Origin: Anniella stebbinsi
Lineage: Eukaryota; Chordata; Lepidosauria; Squamata; Anniellidae
NCBI GenBank assembly: GCA_029215795.1
Contig: JARDYH010000002.1
Span: 47,910,001-47,974,000 of the forward strand
DNA length: 64,000 nucleotides
Reading direction: 5' to 3'
The notes beneath the pieces are model-generated. The model was not told the origin of the DNA. It did not search any database and worked only from the letters and a program-made list of their open reading frames with translations. A program made the position numbers and the translations under genes. This document shows, in pieces, positions 28,501-42,400 of this stretch (the first letter of the stretch is position 1; each line of letters opens with the position of its first letter).

Positions 28501-30421
28501 TTTTCATTATCCTAGAGAAACAGTATATTTAGGACTTAATGGCATCTGGTTTCTTACAGTCTTAATTGTAACTAGAGGTTTCTCATTTTCCATAGGTTTT
28601 CCTCTGGAAGAATGGCATCTTTGTATTCCATCACCAACTCTCTGTGAATGGAGTTCTAAATATGGATCTTTTCCCCAGGGGAAGCTCTACATATCTAGTC
28701 ATGGCTCCATCAGACTCCACACAATCCCCTCTGTTATACCAATGGTCAAATAACAAATTTAACTTATATCATGAAGTGCCAATCAGTGGAATAACACAAA
28801 TGAAAGCCTTGATTTCTGGATCTGACATCTACTTAATTTTTGCAAAAGGTATGCATACATATAAGTTCCATTTGTCATAAATGCATTAAGATTCTGCTTG
28901 TTGCTATGGAAATAAAAACATGAAATGAGAATGGAAGTTCACTACCTTCCTATGACTCTTATGACGAAAATGTTTCTATGGCATTTTTTCCCTTGAAAAG
29001 CAAGCATGTCCTTGCTAGTTTAAAGTACACTAATAATGTTCAGTTTACAAAATGGACTTTTTCAAAAGGCCTATGTGAAGCTGGTATTTTGCTTCTATTT
29101 TTTCCTTCATCCATTTACAAGCTATCTCTCCCTAACCCATTTCTACTAATATTTCTAGTTTGTAAGACACGTAAAAGGAATATATAGCCTCGGATACTGC
29201 AGTGCTAGCCACTATGCAACAAACTACTTGATAATCTGACTGAAGTACTTGCATATACAAGTTCTGTGCTCTTGTTATTTCTCTACAGGGCCCAGTAGTG
29301 CATGTGAAGTTTTTGTGTGGGAGACAGGGCAATCTTCCTTCAGGCATTTTCAGTCCCTTTCCATCAGAGATATAAATGAAATCCACACCTTTTTTCCACC
29401 CTCAGGTTTAGGTAAGTTTGAATACTTAAATAAATAAATAAATAAACCCTTTGGTCTTATTCACAAATGATGTTTTTCCTCCACAGATATCATTTCCATG
29501 AAGGGAAAGTCTGTACAACATGCGTACATCATCATGTGTGATAAATGCAAATGGGCATACTTTGCTATGTTTATGTGCTACGTGAGAAGTTGCACTTGGC
29601 CATGGCTTTTCATTGTATGCCCATGCAGCAAGATAGAGTAGTAAGTAGGCATCCTGTATGCTTCCCCACCCCCACCTCCGTACACAGAAACATACATGCA
29701 TCAAAACAGAAAAAAACCCTCCCACATGTGAAATGTCCCTTAGTAACTATGGGCACAATCCACAATTTATACTCATAATTATGCTTCCAGGCCTATTATC
29801 CTGGTGTTGGGAGACAAAATTATGGGAAATCCCAGGGCTTTCTTGGAGCTGGAGACTACAGTCACAGAATTGTTTCCAGCATTTCCATGTTTATGGCTGG
29901 ATGATTTTGTCACTTGTTTGATCAGTTGGAAGGGGCATAGCTCAGTGGTAAGAGCACCTGCTTTGCATGCAGAAGGTCCCAGGCTCAATCCTTGGCATCT
30001 CCAAGTAGGGCTAAGAAAGATTCCTGCCTGAAACCCTGGAGAGCTGCTGCCAGTCAGTGTCGACAATACTGGGCTAAATGGACCAATCGTTTTGCTTCGT
30101 ATAAGACAGCTTCCTATATTCCTACATTCCTAATTACAATCCACTTCAGCCAGGGAATAAGGCATGCAGCTATTGAAATTACTCTTCCTAGCCATAGCAA
30201 TATTGACAAAAGGATCAGGACAGTGCAGCCTCTGGACACCACATACACCTGGAGTTTGCTTGGGTAGCAAAGGCTTTTGATGTTGCTTGGCAGAAAAGGA
30301 TTATGCTGGATGAAGTCTTCTGTAACAGATCTAACGTTTATTTTTCTCATATGTGGCAATTATTAAGCTTGCTTTATTTACTAAGGTTGTAACTTTAACA
30401 AGTTGAGAAAAACATCCACAA

Positions 30422-30467
<46 letters not shown>

Positions 30468-33400
30468 TCAACATATTAAAATAACAATAATAATAATAAA
30501 AAGCAACAATTGGCAATATTAAAAAAATCGCAAAACCAAGCATCATATTGTAATGCAATGCACAACACATTTCCTTATTTTGGTGACAGCTCAAGCAAAG
30601 AAAACAACTTTATTAACTCTCTAGAAATGGTTACCCTCCAGTCACATTTTGCTTTTGTGGGCACCAAACCCAAAGGATATTTTAATAAGAGTAGGTGATG
30701 GCAACTTCTCTTGTTAAATAATAATTCAAGAGGTTTGTGCAGAGTGCAGTTTAAGAGATAATAGGTTAAATCCTTACGTTGTTCTGCACCACATATGTAT
30801 TATTTGGCAACATGATGTACAGTTTTAAAGATTCTGTCATTAAAAAGATGCAGAAACTAACTAGTATGTCAGCAAAATGCTTAGGAAGTATTTAGTCTAG
30901 TATCCAAGTAACTTGAACCTGCGCATTTAAAAGGATAATTAATGGGCCTGTTCTCGTTTTGCTGCTGCTGTTCCTTGATTTGCAATCTGTACAGCATACT
31001 AGTTCTTCATGATATTATAGACTTCAGTATATTAGTTCCATTTTTGTGCTCATTGAACAATATTGAGACCAGGCTCTTCCTATTACTAATATAAAATGTC
31101 AATTTTAGATAGAAACAATAGAAATTGTGTATGGGACAGAACTAGTGTTAATAAAGGTTTTAGCCAAAGTATTTTTTTCTGGCAGAGCAAGCATCGAATT
31201 ACAGATGGTAACTGTTCTAAACATAAAAACAACAAACTTCGAAAGCAAAACTAACTATATCAACTCTTTTTCCAACCAAAACTTCTTGAATTTTTGTCTC
31301 CAAAATTCTCTTGTTCTTATGTTTCTTGATGCAGTACACATACTGTTTGCTGGCAAGGACAAATCATCTCTCTATTCCTGGAACTCTGAAATAAATCAGT
31401 TCTCTCCAGTGCTGGATGCCCCTTCAGCCAATCATATCACCACTGTCAACATCAGGTCTCTTAATTCCAACAAAAGTCTAATTGTTCTGACTGGAGATTC
31501 ATACTCCTATGTTTACGAGTTGACCTCAGTCTCCAACCAATCAGATTTTATACCAAGGTAGGTTCTGATTTTATCCATTGGCTTATGCGCAGACATAGGG
31601 CAGTATCCAGTGCTGCCACTGTAGTCCTGCTCATTCCATTTCTCCAGCAACAGGGTAGTTCAACAGGAGTTTGCGCTTCCTAACTCATTTCTGGATTAGG
31701 GCAGGTTAGCGTAGCTCACTTCTGCAAGCTCCCATGAACTGCCCCGTTCTAGAAATGAGTGTTACTGCTTGTTTCCAGTTGCTTTAAGAACTCTTAGGTT
31801 CCCATTGCATTAGTGGTGGCTTCCACTGTTGAGTGGGCACCATAGGACACGGCCCAAAGAGAACTCTTCCTATTTTAATGTTTTTAACTACTTACAGTTT
31901 CTAATGTACCTTCACAGCTGCTATCCTCTTGTTCTTTGCTGTGAGTTTATGGGACCCTAATATAATTGTTTCCACACATCAGTTCTGAACTTTTTCTAGA
32001 GAAAACACTATAGTCAGAAAACGCTGCAGAAATCAATAACTGGGGACAATATCTGTGGAGCAGTTATTGAGACAGAAAGAGCCAAGAAAGAGAGATGACT
32101 GCTGAATGACCTAGCATAGGAAGCAGATATAAGGTTTCTTTGAGAAATCTGAGGATCAGCTGAGATAAGACCAAGAACTACCTTTGCAGACAAAAGGCTC
32201 AGTGGAGTTTGGTTGGTTTGATGTCACTGGGGTGCTGAATCTGCTCTGGGTTTCAGTCAGAACCAGTCAAAACTGTTTCAGACAGTTGAAGACCCTCCAG
32301 GTTCGGGAGGGATGCAGAGAATATTGGGGAGGGGGGCAACAGGAGGGGAAAGTCCCATTGCATAAGGGGGTCTGCTCACGTGACGTTGGATTTTATCCAA
32401 TATGTTTCTTGCAGTGCTAAGTAAAAATCAAAAACAAACTAGGAAGTGCAATCTTATGTGCCAAATTTAACTACTTTTCACTAGCTGGAAGTTTGATACG
32501 TTATTTTTACATGACAAAACCATGATTTTTGCTAAATTCGTCTTGGAACAATCAGCCTTTAATTATAATTATGCTGTTCATGTGTTTTTTTATGCTAGTT
32601 CAGGTGAACTGATATTTGAACCAGGAGACAAGGAAGTTGTGATAGCAATCAATATCTTTGATGACAAAATCCCAGAGGAAGAAGAATGTTTCAGAGTATG
32701 GCTGAAAAATCCAAAGGGTGGTTCAGAAATTGGTCCTGATGGCTATGTTACAATAATTATACCAGCTAATGATGATGCTCATGGAGTTGTTGCATTTGCT
32801 CAGGTAATCTATATAAGTATTTGTTAATGTAATGCTTTTTACTAGAGATCTACCAGACTGATTTTTGCCCATTCGTTTTAAAACCTGAAACTTGAGCAGT
32901 GTAGATATGCAGAAAATTTTGAAAGTTCAAAAGGGTTCAATGCCTTGGGTTTTGTGAGTTGAGTCAGCTCTCAGTGGGCTTTGGGCTTTGTGAGTTGAGC
33001 CTGCTCTCAGAGCTGTCATATTGGCGGCAGGGATGGTGATGGAGGAGGCGCTGAACACTCTGAGTGGCGGAAAAGGAGGAAAAGAAGCAGCCCTAGAAAA
33101 AGCCAGTTTTAAAATGCAGGGGAAGAGGGAAGGAGGTAGGCTTGAGGCCTGAGGTGAAGAAGAGATTGTCAGCAGCGACGAGTTTGAGGAAGCGAGGGTC
33201 AAAAGTCCTTAGTTGCGTTGAAGGAAAATAACCTCCATACAGCTTCTGGAGGACTGATATAATGGGAGTCGAGGAACAATATGTTTTGCCCTCCAACTAC
33301 TAATGCCCGTGGCAATATGGGCTTTACACTAGTACTATTAGAATGTATTTGCAAAAGGTTATTATCAGAACATGAGAACACTTAAATGTTTTATTCTGAC

Positions 33401-36400
33401 ACATAATTATTTAAAGCCACTTTATTTGAAGGTAAATAAGTAGGTTAGGTGTAGAAACAGGCCTACGTAACTGCTTTTAATAAAGTATTATTCATTGGAA
33501 CTTGGGAGTTTCCGCCATGTAATTCATTTGACTTGCATCAGAACTTGTTATGATATACTTGAGGCACATCCAGGGCCCCTGCAGCTGAGCCCCCCCCCCA
33601 GTGGCAAACAGATGATACGTCATCACCTGGATAGGCATGCCAGGGCTCACCAGCAGCATGGTTGATGCTGCTCATGGCAGAATTCCCTTTTCTTTATTTT
33701 TAAACATTTTAGAGTTGGGTGCAGTTGACTGGGCATGTACATGATTACATATGCTGATTTCATTATTTATATGTAGAAATATATTATTCTTTTCTGCAAC
33801 AAAATAGTGCTTATTTCCAAGTAAGTGTGTTTAGCATCAAGGCAACTAAAGCAAACTCCATTTTATTCCTTTAGTCATGATGGTGCTATGATTTAAGTGA
33901 GTTTAAAATGCAAAACTACACATGCTGAGAATATTATTTTTCGGCAAAGAGGTTTCCCTTTTCTCTTTGCAGGGGGATTTTTCAGGTGACTTTTATTTTT
34001 TTAAGGGACACTGAATACAGGCTGCAGTCCTTGCATCAATGTTCCTTAAATTCCCCACTCCAGTAGGTGAAAAAGGAGGATATGAAGACAGACCCTCAGA
34101 ATGGTTGATTTTACTCATACTCATACTCATAATAAATGCTGTAAAACATTTATTAACACAATTTAAGGAAGTTGAATTTAAACAAACACACGAACCTCTC
34201 CATTCAGCAAAGCAAATTAAAGGAATATACTCACAAGTCTGGCAGATTTCTTGAGAATATAGACAAACATAGACAAACACCCCCCCCAATGACACTCACA
34301 TTCATACAACTCTGTGAAGGAGTTCCACTCCACAAAGGGACTTCCATTTCTCCCAGGCAACCAAGGAGTCAGTGAGGCCTACATGTTAGGCTCAGAGCAG
34401 CATCCTGGATGTCATGCCTGAGGGAAAGGAAAGACCCCATGGTTCCTGTTACCTAGACTTAAATAAACTTTCCAAAGAGAAAGACCTCCCTCTTAATTTA
34501 TTTTGAAATGGCCAAACTGATTGGTCTATGTCATAATTTAGACTATTCTTCTTCCCAGAATATACCGTCCTCCTCCTGATGTAGTCATTTAGGACAACAA
34601 AAGGTCAAATTCCCTTTTCTTTGTGTTCAACTGTCTGGTTTACTTCTCTATTCTTATGGACACAGGGATTTTCTAACCACAACTTCACCGGTTCTTAACC
34701 CTGGATCTTTCACCTAGTTCCCTTAAAAGGAATATATAAGGTTGATATAAGTCACAAATTTATATGATTAAGATCTTTGAGCAATCCAAGTCACAAGTCT
34801 TCATGAGTCATGTCCTTAAGCAATATAGTTGGTACAAGTCTTTATGAGTAACATCTTTGAGGAACTTCAAATCGTATTTCCAAATAATTATCAGGTCTTA
34901 TCTAAATTGAAGCATCTAAACTTTGAAACAACGTTCTATGTGTGTATGCCCCCTGTGTCCCAGCACTATAATAACAGAAAAGCAAACAATAAAAAGTTCT
35001 TACACCTTCCTTTCTTCCTTCCTCCCTTCCTTCCTTCCTTTTTTTTGAAGCATGGAATATGGCATTGAGGGGAGAAAAGGAATGTAAGTTGCTTCACAAG
35101 GGAAATAATACACATGGCCATCTAAAAGGGAGCCCCATAAAATCATTAAGTCAAGGGCCTAGAATTACCCCGCTGCACCACTGGATGTTACAACAAATTA
35201 AGTTATCAATGAAAATGACCCTATATTATTGTATTTCTCACATTTCTATCCCACCCACCCTTTCTCCAAGGAACTTATGGTGCTCTACAGGGATTACACC
35301 CCCCCCCCCCATTTTATCTACACAACAAAATTGTGAGGTATACTGGTCTGAGAGATTGTGGCTGACCCAAGGTCACCTACTGAGCTTCACAGCTAAATAA
35401 GAATAGAAACTTGGGTGTTTCTAGTCCAGGCCCCACTGTTTAATTGCTAGTCCATAATGGTTTCATGAAAGGAGTGAGAATGTTTGAAAATATCACACCA
35501 ATTCATTTGTAAAATAGTTTATAGGTTGATTTGTGTATTAAAAGTAGGGAACCCAGTTTCTGAGTACTATTTAGAATTTTTATAGCTCTTTTACACAAAC
35601 CTATGAGGTTACATAATAATAATAATTATACAGTGTTTTCTAACAAAGCACTGTACATGAGATAAAATAGGTCAGGAATTTACAAAAAATGGAACAAATA
35701 CAATAATTCTAATATAAGACCTTAACTGGATTTAAAAGAATATAACAATAAAACCTTTAAAACCCATATAAAGTGTGTTGTGGCCACCACAAAAACCATC
35801 AGTATGCTCTATCTCAAAAACAACCAGCTATTCAAAATGAAAGGTTTTCAAACCTTTCTTGAACACCTCCAAACTCTTGGTCAACCGAAGTGGCAGGGGG
35901 AGTGAATTCCACAGCTGAAGGACAAGATCCTGGAATGCACGATACCCGGACACCACAATCCATGAGATAGAACGGGTCAGGAGGGCCTGACCTATGGATC
36001 TGGTGGCCCAACCTGGAACATACCAGGACAAAAGGGAGGAAATGTAAGCTGGGTTGTGCAACTGTAGGGCCTTAAAGGCCAGGCGTAAGATCTTAAATTT
36101 GGCCCCAGCCTTCAATGGAAGCCAATGCAAGGCCCTATGATGGAAGGAGGTATGGGCAAATTGGGTGAGGTCCAGAACAGTCCTAACAGCACTGTTTTTC
36201 TACTTCATTTGTGCATTTTTAGAACTCGTTATTTAAACAAGTAGAAGAATTGGAACAGGATACTTTGATCACCTTGAATATTGAACGCTTAATTAGTACC
36301 TATGGACGTGTTGCAGTTCAGTGGGAGGCCACTGGAAGTGTTAATGATGTATTTCCAACTTCAGGAGTGGTATGTATTTTGATGAACAATGGATTAGTTG

Positions 36401-39400
36401 CAGAAAATATGTAAAGTCCTAATTACTAGCTTGTTAGTTAGTAATCTACTTAATTAGTAAACTAATTAATCACTAATTTGCATATTTAAGCACAGAAAAG
36501 CACATTTGCTAAGTTTAATCTAGAAAAGTTTGGTTCTCATACTGACTTTTAATGTCATGAATAATGAGTTGGATCTAGGAAACTACGGGTGCTTCTTCTG
36601 CAGTTGCGCTGCTTCAAACATGGAATTTTACGGGGATCCAGACAAAGTTTCCATTTATAACATCCCCCATGTTTTCTCACCACTTCTTCTATTTTTTCTT
36701 TCCATAAAAAAACCCCATCAAGAGAGCAATCCTGTGGGCTACGAGCCCAAAGGATGAAGGACTGTTGAAGGCGTTGGATCGTGCCATACCCTGCTTCAAT
36801 GTTGAAGGCGCCCAATCATGGCTGTTGCCAGCATTCTTCTTACCTTTCCAAATTCTTTAAAACATTTTTTGTTGGACAAGCCATAGCCAGGTCCAGCTCC
36901 CTTCCTCTACTGGGGGCGAGGATGGGGGCTGAGAGGCCATTGGATCCAGCAGATCCATGGCTGTTCCCCTCCTTAAACTATAGCATGCCCGAGACACTCC
37001 CATTTCTTCTCATCTCGGGAGGGGAAGCCACCATGGAGCTATCCGCTTGATAGTGTTGCCTGATAGCTTGAGAAAATGGATAATTTATTCTTTTTTAAAA
37101 ATTGTGTTTGCTGAAGACTGACTTCACATACGGTGTACTCTGATATATTGTTCAGGAAGGCCATATGAAACAGTTATTGACAATCAGAATCTCACAGCAT
37201 TACCAACAGAATTTAAAATTTAGTTCTCACTTGCACTGGATACCAATATGTGCCAATGTTTCACTAGGTAATTCAGGTCCACACTGAATGAAAAATCATT
37301 TTGTTTATTAGCTGTGGGGCTGGGTTTTTTTCCTGGCTTGATGATATGTGTATCTGCAGTAGTACAAAAGTATCTTTAAACATTTACACTTAATTGCTAT
37401 ATGATTTGATTGTGTTTTAATGGAATTAAGGGCACCATCTGGCAATGTTAAAACATTGGCCAGATGGGAGAATTAAACAAATCTCTCCCTTTAAAATCAA
37501 TGGAAGTGTTTTAACATTGGTTGAATTGTGTCCAAAGTCATTGTGTTATCCTGTCAGTTACTTGAAATAAATAAATATATATATATATATTTTCCCCTAA
37601 AATATTTAGATTACATTTTCAGAAGGTCAAGCCTTGTCCACAATCACCTTAACAGTCCTTGCAGATGTCATTTCCGAAGTTGCAGAGACATTGATTGTAA
37701 CTCTCACTCATGTCAGCACTATGGGCATTCAAGATCCTAAAAGAGGAGCTACCATTGACCCAAACAGAGCCAAAGCTGTACTTACCATTTTGCCTAACGA
37801 TTCTCCTTATGGCATAGTGGGATGGCACACAGATTCTCTCTTTATTAAAGTAGCAGAACCTGAAGGTGAGTCAGTTCTGTGATCTACTTGGGGAAAGCAA
37901 AGATCTCTTTCCAAATCTCTTTCTGAAAACAGTTCCAGCATTAGTTAGTATTTTCTTCCACACCTGTAGACTTTAATATTAGATTTTAATTTTTATATTA
38001 AAAAAGTACTTCTGAGATGCAGTGGCACACCAGTTGAATCCATATATTCTGCAGATAAAATATGTGTTTGAAATATACATTCACTCTTCATGTGTACTGT
38101 ATATATCTCACTTGGCTATCTATACTGGAGTTCAGAATATCTCATGAGTGCTTCATAAAATATTTCTACCTTCCCACGTTGAGCTGTGCTTGGCTCACAT
38201 GCTTGAGCCATCTAGATTTGCTTTAATGAGCCACATACCAAGATTGATGCATATTGCCCAATCTTCTTCTGTGATTGTGCTGGATAATGGGCAGAAACCT
38301 ACAGAGCACTTCTGCCCATGCTAATTTGTTTCTGCCCTGCCAATTGCTTTGTGCAAGTGGCCAAGACTCTTTTCGCAATTGTGACATAGCACTTCTGGGA
38401 CAACCTGAAATGAGTGGAAACACTTGTTTCTAGAAGGAAGCAAGCCAGCAGAATTCACATAAGGGAGCTCCATCAACCTGCTTCCTTCCAAAAACAACCT
38501 GCTCACTTTGAGGCTTCCCCTAGGAAGAGCTAAATCTCCCTTGCGTAAGTGGTGGGTCCCACTTGCGCAATATAATTGGCAGGACCTACCGCCAATTGGT
38601 GAAGTGGAAATGAATTGGCGGGGACATAAGCATCCAGTTGGATTCTACCCATTGTGTCAGAAACCTAGAATCATTGTTTCCAATTGTTTATGCATAAGAA
38701 TTTTGCACACTTCCGAGTATTTTCACATTTATGAAGTTTTGCTGGCAGACATATTTCCTCTACAGAAGGTTGTAGTTGAAATCTCTCTTCAGCTTTAAAT
38801 TCATTGGTGGACATAGGCAAACCAGTGTTCTCTCAACTTCGGTCTCCCTCTGTAGTATGCTGTATTATGCAATGTAATATATGCTGAGATCATGGGCTGG
38901 TGTGGATACTATGGTTGAGTCAGCCCTGCACGGAGTGAGGCAAGGGTGATCCTTCCCCTCTGCACTGTCCACATGTGGATTGCTTGTCAGCAGTCAGCTG
39001 GCATGTGTACAGTCAAATACATGTGGGCCTCATCCCTGCTTCCAATTCCCTGAAAAATATTGGGAGAATCACCCATGTGATTGAGGCCTCTGAATGTGGA
39101 ATACTACATGCATAGGCCATTAAATGTGTAGGCTGTGCTGACTCTGGATGAACCTGCATAAATGGAGGAGGCAGGGACAACTCACTGGGAGGGTAGAGGC
39201 ATGATCTTGCTCAATTTCATGTGATGGACAGGTATTTCTCAAATACTCCTTTTATTTTTGTCCAACATTTTTAGCCAACTATCACGTGAGACACCTTAAA
39301 ACAATATTGACTTTTACTGCTTCATTGATTGGGCAGATTTCTTGATTTTTCTCCTAAGCCCAGGGCTTTCAGTCATGTCTTAATTGTTCAGATTTTCTTG

Positions 39401-42400
39401 GCCCTGAAGCAAATGTAATTTATTAGAAGAGACATGAGTTATCACTGTTATGTTAGTTCAGTTAGTCAGGTTGGACATTTGGGACTTCAATATCAGAGAA
39501 AACGAAAGGTAACTAAGAAAAGCAAATTCCAACTATTGCTGGCTGACTCATTCCATCAGAGGATGTTTCTAATATAATTTTAACTGTGATTTTGGAGTTG
39601 AGAGTAAAATGTACGGCTAGGATGAGAGCAACAGGGAGATGAATGCAAAGGTACAAGTAAGTAATAGCAAAACATTCTGCAGCCTTTGTTTCAAATTATG
39701 GAGCACATGCTGTTTCTCGGACTCCAGTGTATAATGTTCTGCCTCTTTTCAAATTGTTCAGTCTCTGAAGTATTCTAAAGTGATATTAGCCTCACATTTT
39801 GCCCATGATTGTTTCAGAGATTTCATAATATGGCAACTATAGCTCTTGAATGTAGAACAAACTAAATCAACGCTTTCAGAAATTATATCATAGATCTATA
39901 GATAATTCTGTTACAGATTTGTTCTTCAATCTTTTCAGGGAAATCAACTTTTATTACTTTACATGTTCTCAGAGAACAAGGATTTGTTGGAGATATCAGT
40001 GTGCAGTTGATACCCCAGCCTATTTTTTCACTCCCTCTTGTCAACCAAGCTATGGAAAATGAGGATTATAGGTTGGAAAACAAGACAGTTATTATGGCAG
40101 AGAATATGACAATGGCTTCGGTAACTGTAGCCATTTTGCCAGTGAGTATGTTCAGGTTCTGAGCAATTGAATGGGGTATGAATGTTAGAAATATTTTTTC
40201 CTGGTTGATATGATTTATTGTATAAAAATAGTACTTTAAACTTTATCAGAATATCTGTAATTCAATCCAACAGTGCCTTTGAGGCACCAGAAACTTGATG
40301 TGTACCTAATCCCTGAAAACAAGAGTTGTCACATTCCTTTCAACTGGAATCAGCAAATCTGTGCACTCTTTGGCATTTGTATATCAACTGCCTCCACTGA
40401 AGTGTATACACATACATGGGCTCTGTGGCATAGAACCTAGATATGCCTTAGTCAAGTAGGTTTGGGGTGTGTGTGTGTGTGTGTATTTGTTTTGCGTTTA
40501 CTGTTGCACATCAAGATGTTACTTTTAAATTAGACCTAAAAGGGAATTAGCTACTTGGCTTTAATGCCATCACTAAATTTTACTGCTACATTTCTTCATT
40601 TATGTAGTCTGGAGAAAAACTAGGAAACCATGAGTAATTCTGAGGCTGAGATGCTATCATTTTCCTCTGGGCCAAAGCCTGGGACTTTTCCGATTTATTC
40701 TTTTTTCCTCCCAACTGTCTAAGAATGATATGTAGCAGTTCTCTATAAAAGTGCCGACTTACTTGTGATTATTTGGTCCATCCTTCAAATTTAGGCTGTT
40801 TTGAGTTGATGTATGTATACGGAACCCCAGCTCTGAACCACCAATATTGTAACATGTTGGGAATTAAAATTGAAGTTGATTATGAATTAAGCACTCTTTC
40901 TTCCACCTTCACAGTTTGCATGGTTGGCACAACCAAGTAGCCATACGCCGCCAGACTGTCTGGTGCTGGTAAGGGAACAATGACTGATAGGAGCTGCAAT
41001 GTACTGAATCTCCCCCATTTAAAAACATTTTCCTCCCTACAGGATAATGTTCCAGAATTACAGGAAGGATTTGTAATCAATATTAGCAGTGTGCACTTGC
41101 TGGACTCTTCTCTTACTGGAGGGCAGCCAAGCGTGAAAAGACTTGACTTGGAAATAGCTGAGATAATGATAGAAGAGAATGATGATCCCAGAGGAATATT
41201 TCATTTCAATGTTACTAAGGTGAGATCAAACTGAAAAATCTCAATGATCCTCTGCTGTTACTACTCCAAGTCTAAATTATCTGAGACTGATAATTTGGAG
41301 ATAGAGAGCTGATTTGGACTATCATATTTCAGTTTAACAAGGTGAAACATACACAAGCCTTTTCCCAATATATATAGGCCCTTCGTGTGTGCCAAAGTTA
41401 AACCAGGAAGCCCATAATTAAATATAGTTACTTTCCCGTTTCGTCAGAACTGGGACATTATCGTTACCAGCTTCAGGACAAGCCAGGATCCTATGCCGGT
41501 TTCAAACCATGGTCGAGATATGATCATCTGAACTGAGCCAATATGTTGGCCCATACCACTGAGGGAGCTGAGGCAGACTCTAAGCCTAGAGAAGAATCTC
41601 TGCTTCAGGGAATTTTCAGTATGTGATGCCTCTGCTCAGTTAGCCATAGTAGTGGGTGAAGGAATGATAACAGCCCTGAGGTTGAAGGAGTCAAGGAAGG
41701 GCCAGCAAAGGTCAAAGATTTTCAGTGGCAATGGCAATATGTGGGGAATTTAATGGGCTCAGGCACTGGGAATGAGCGCTGCATTGGTGCAAGTGAGTAG
41801 TCTTTGTCTGTTTGAACTCTGGGATCAGGATTCATATTAGGATAGAAACAGACAGTCCGAGTGGGATCTCAGCTGTTCTAAACGCCATATCTGGAATCAA
41901 CAAGCTGTTGGATCTAGCAAGATGGAACTAGAATGTTGGCCACACCAAAGCTCATTGGCTGGAGGGTTCCGAGTGAAGCAAATATAAGGAGCTGTTGAAG
42001 GACATCTGTAGGAAGTTTGTCTGAGAGTATCATCAGGGATCAGTGCCAATGGAAAGCTGTCTTCAGGAGAGGTTGAGTATCAGCTAGACCAGGAAGCCAA
42101 GCTGAAAGTAGTCAAGATGGAAGTAGAAGAAGGCCAGTAAGTATGGAGAACACTCCAAAAGTAGCCTTCAGGAAGTTCTGAGGCCTGGATAACAGCTAGT
42201 GTAGGTCTGAAGACAGAGCAGCTGTTGGAATCAGATTGAAAACTTCAAGGGAAGTCTGGTAAACTGCATTAAAGGTCCCAGGTGGTCATCAAACATTACT
42301 AGGAGGACTACATATCAAACCCTCATTACAAGGCCTGTGATTTAACTGGGGTGGAGTTTAATAGGGGAACTGTCTTAGATTTGGTTAGGGTTAGGAACTG

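Noticed and set aside
29932..30004. tRNA-Ala gene
   Set aside because: The tRNA-like head continues into a SINE body and end shared with 751-933 and 55788-55980; decayed stems; retroposon, not a gene.
31127..31334. Upstream extension of exon 20
   Set aside because: The frame is open, but the residues are not EAR-like and a good acceptor at 31334 gives the family sequence in phase.
33957..33975. Possible extra exon after a strong acceptor (CTTTTCTCTTTGCAG)
   Set aside because: Exons 21 and 22 join in phase 0 with full family continuity; no conserved coding sequence follows the site.
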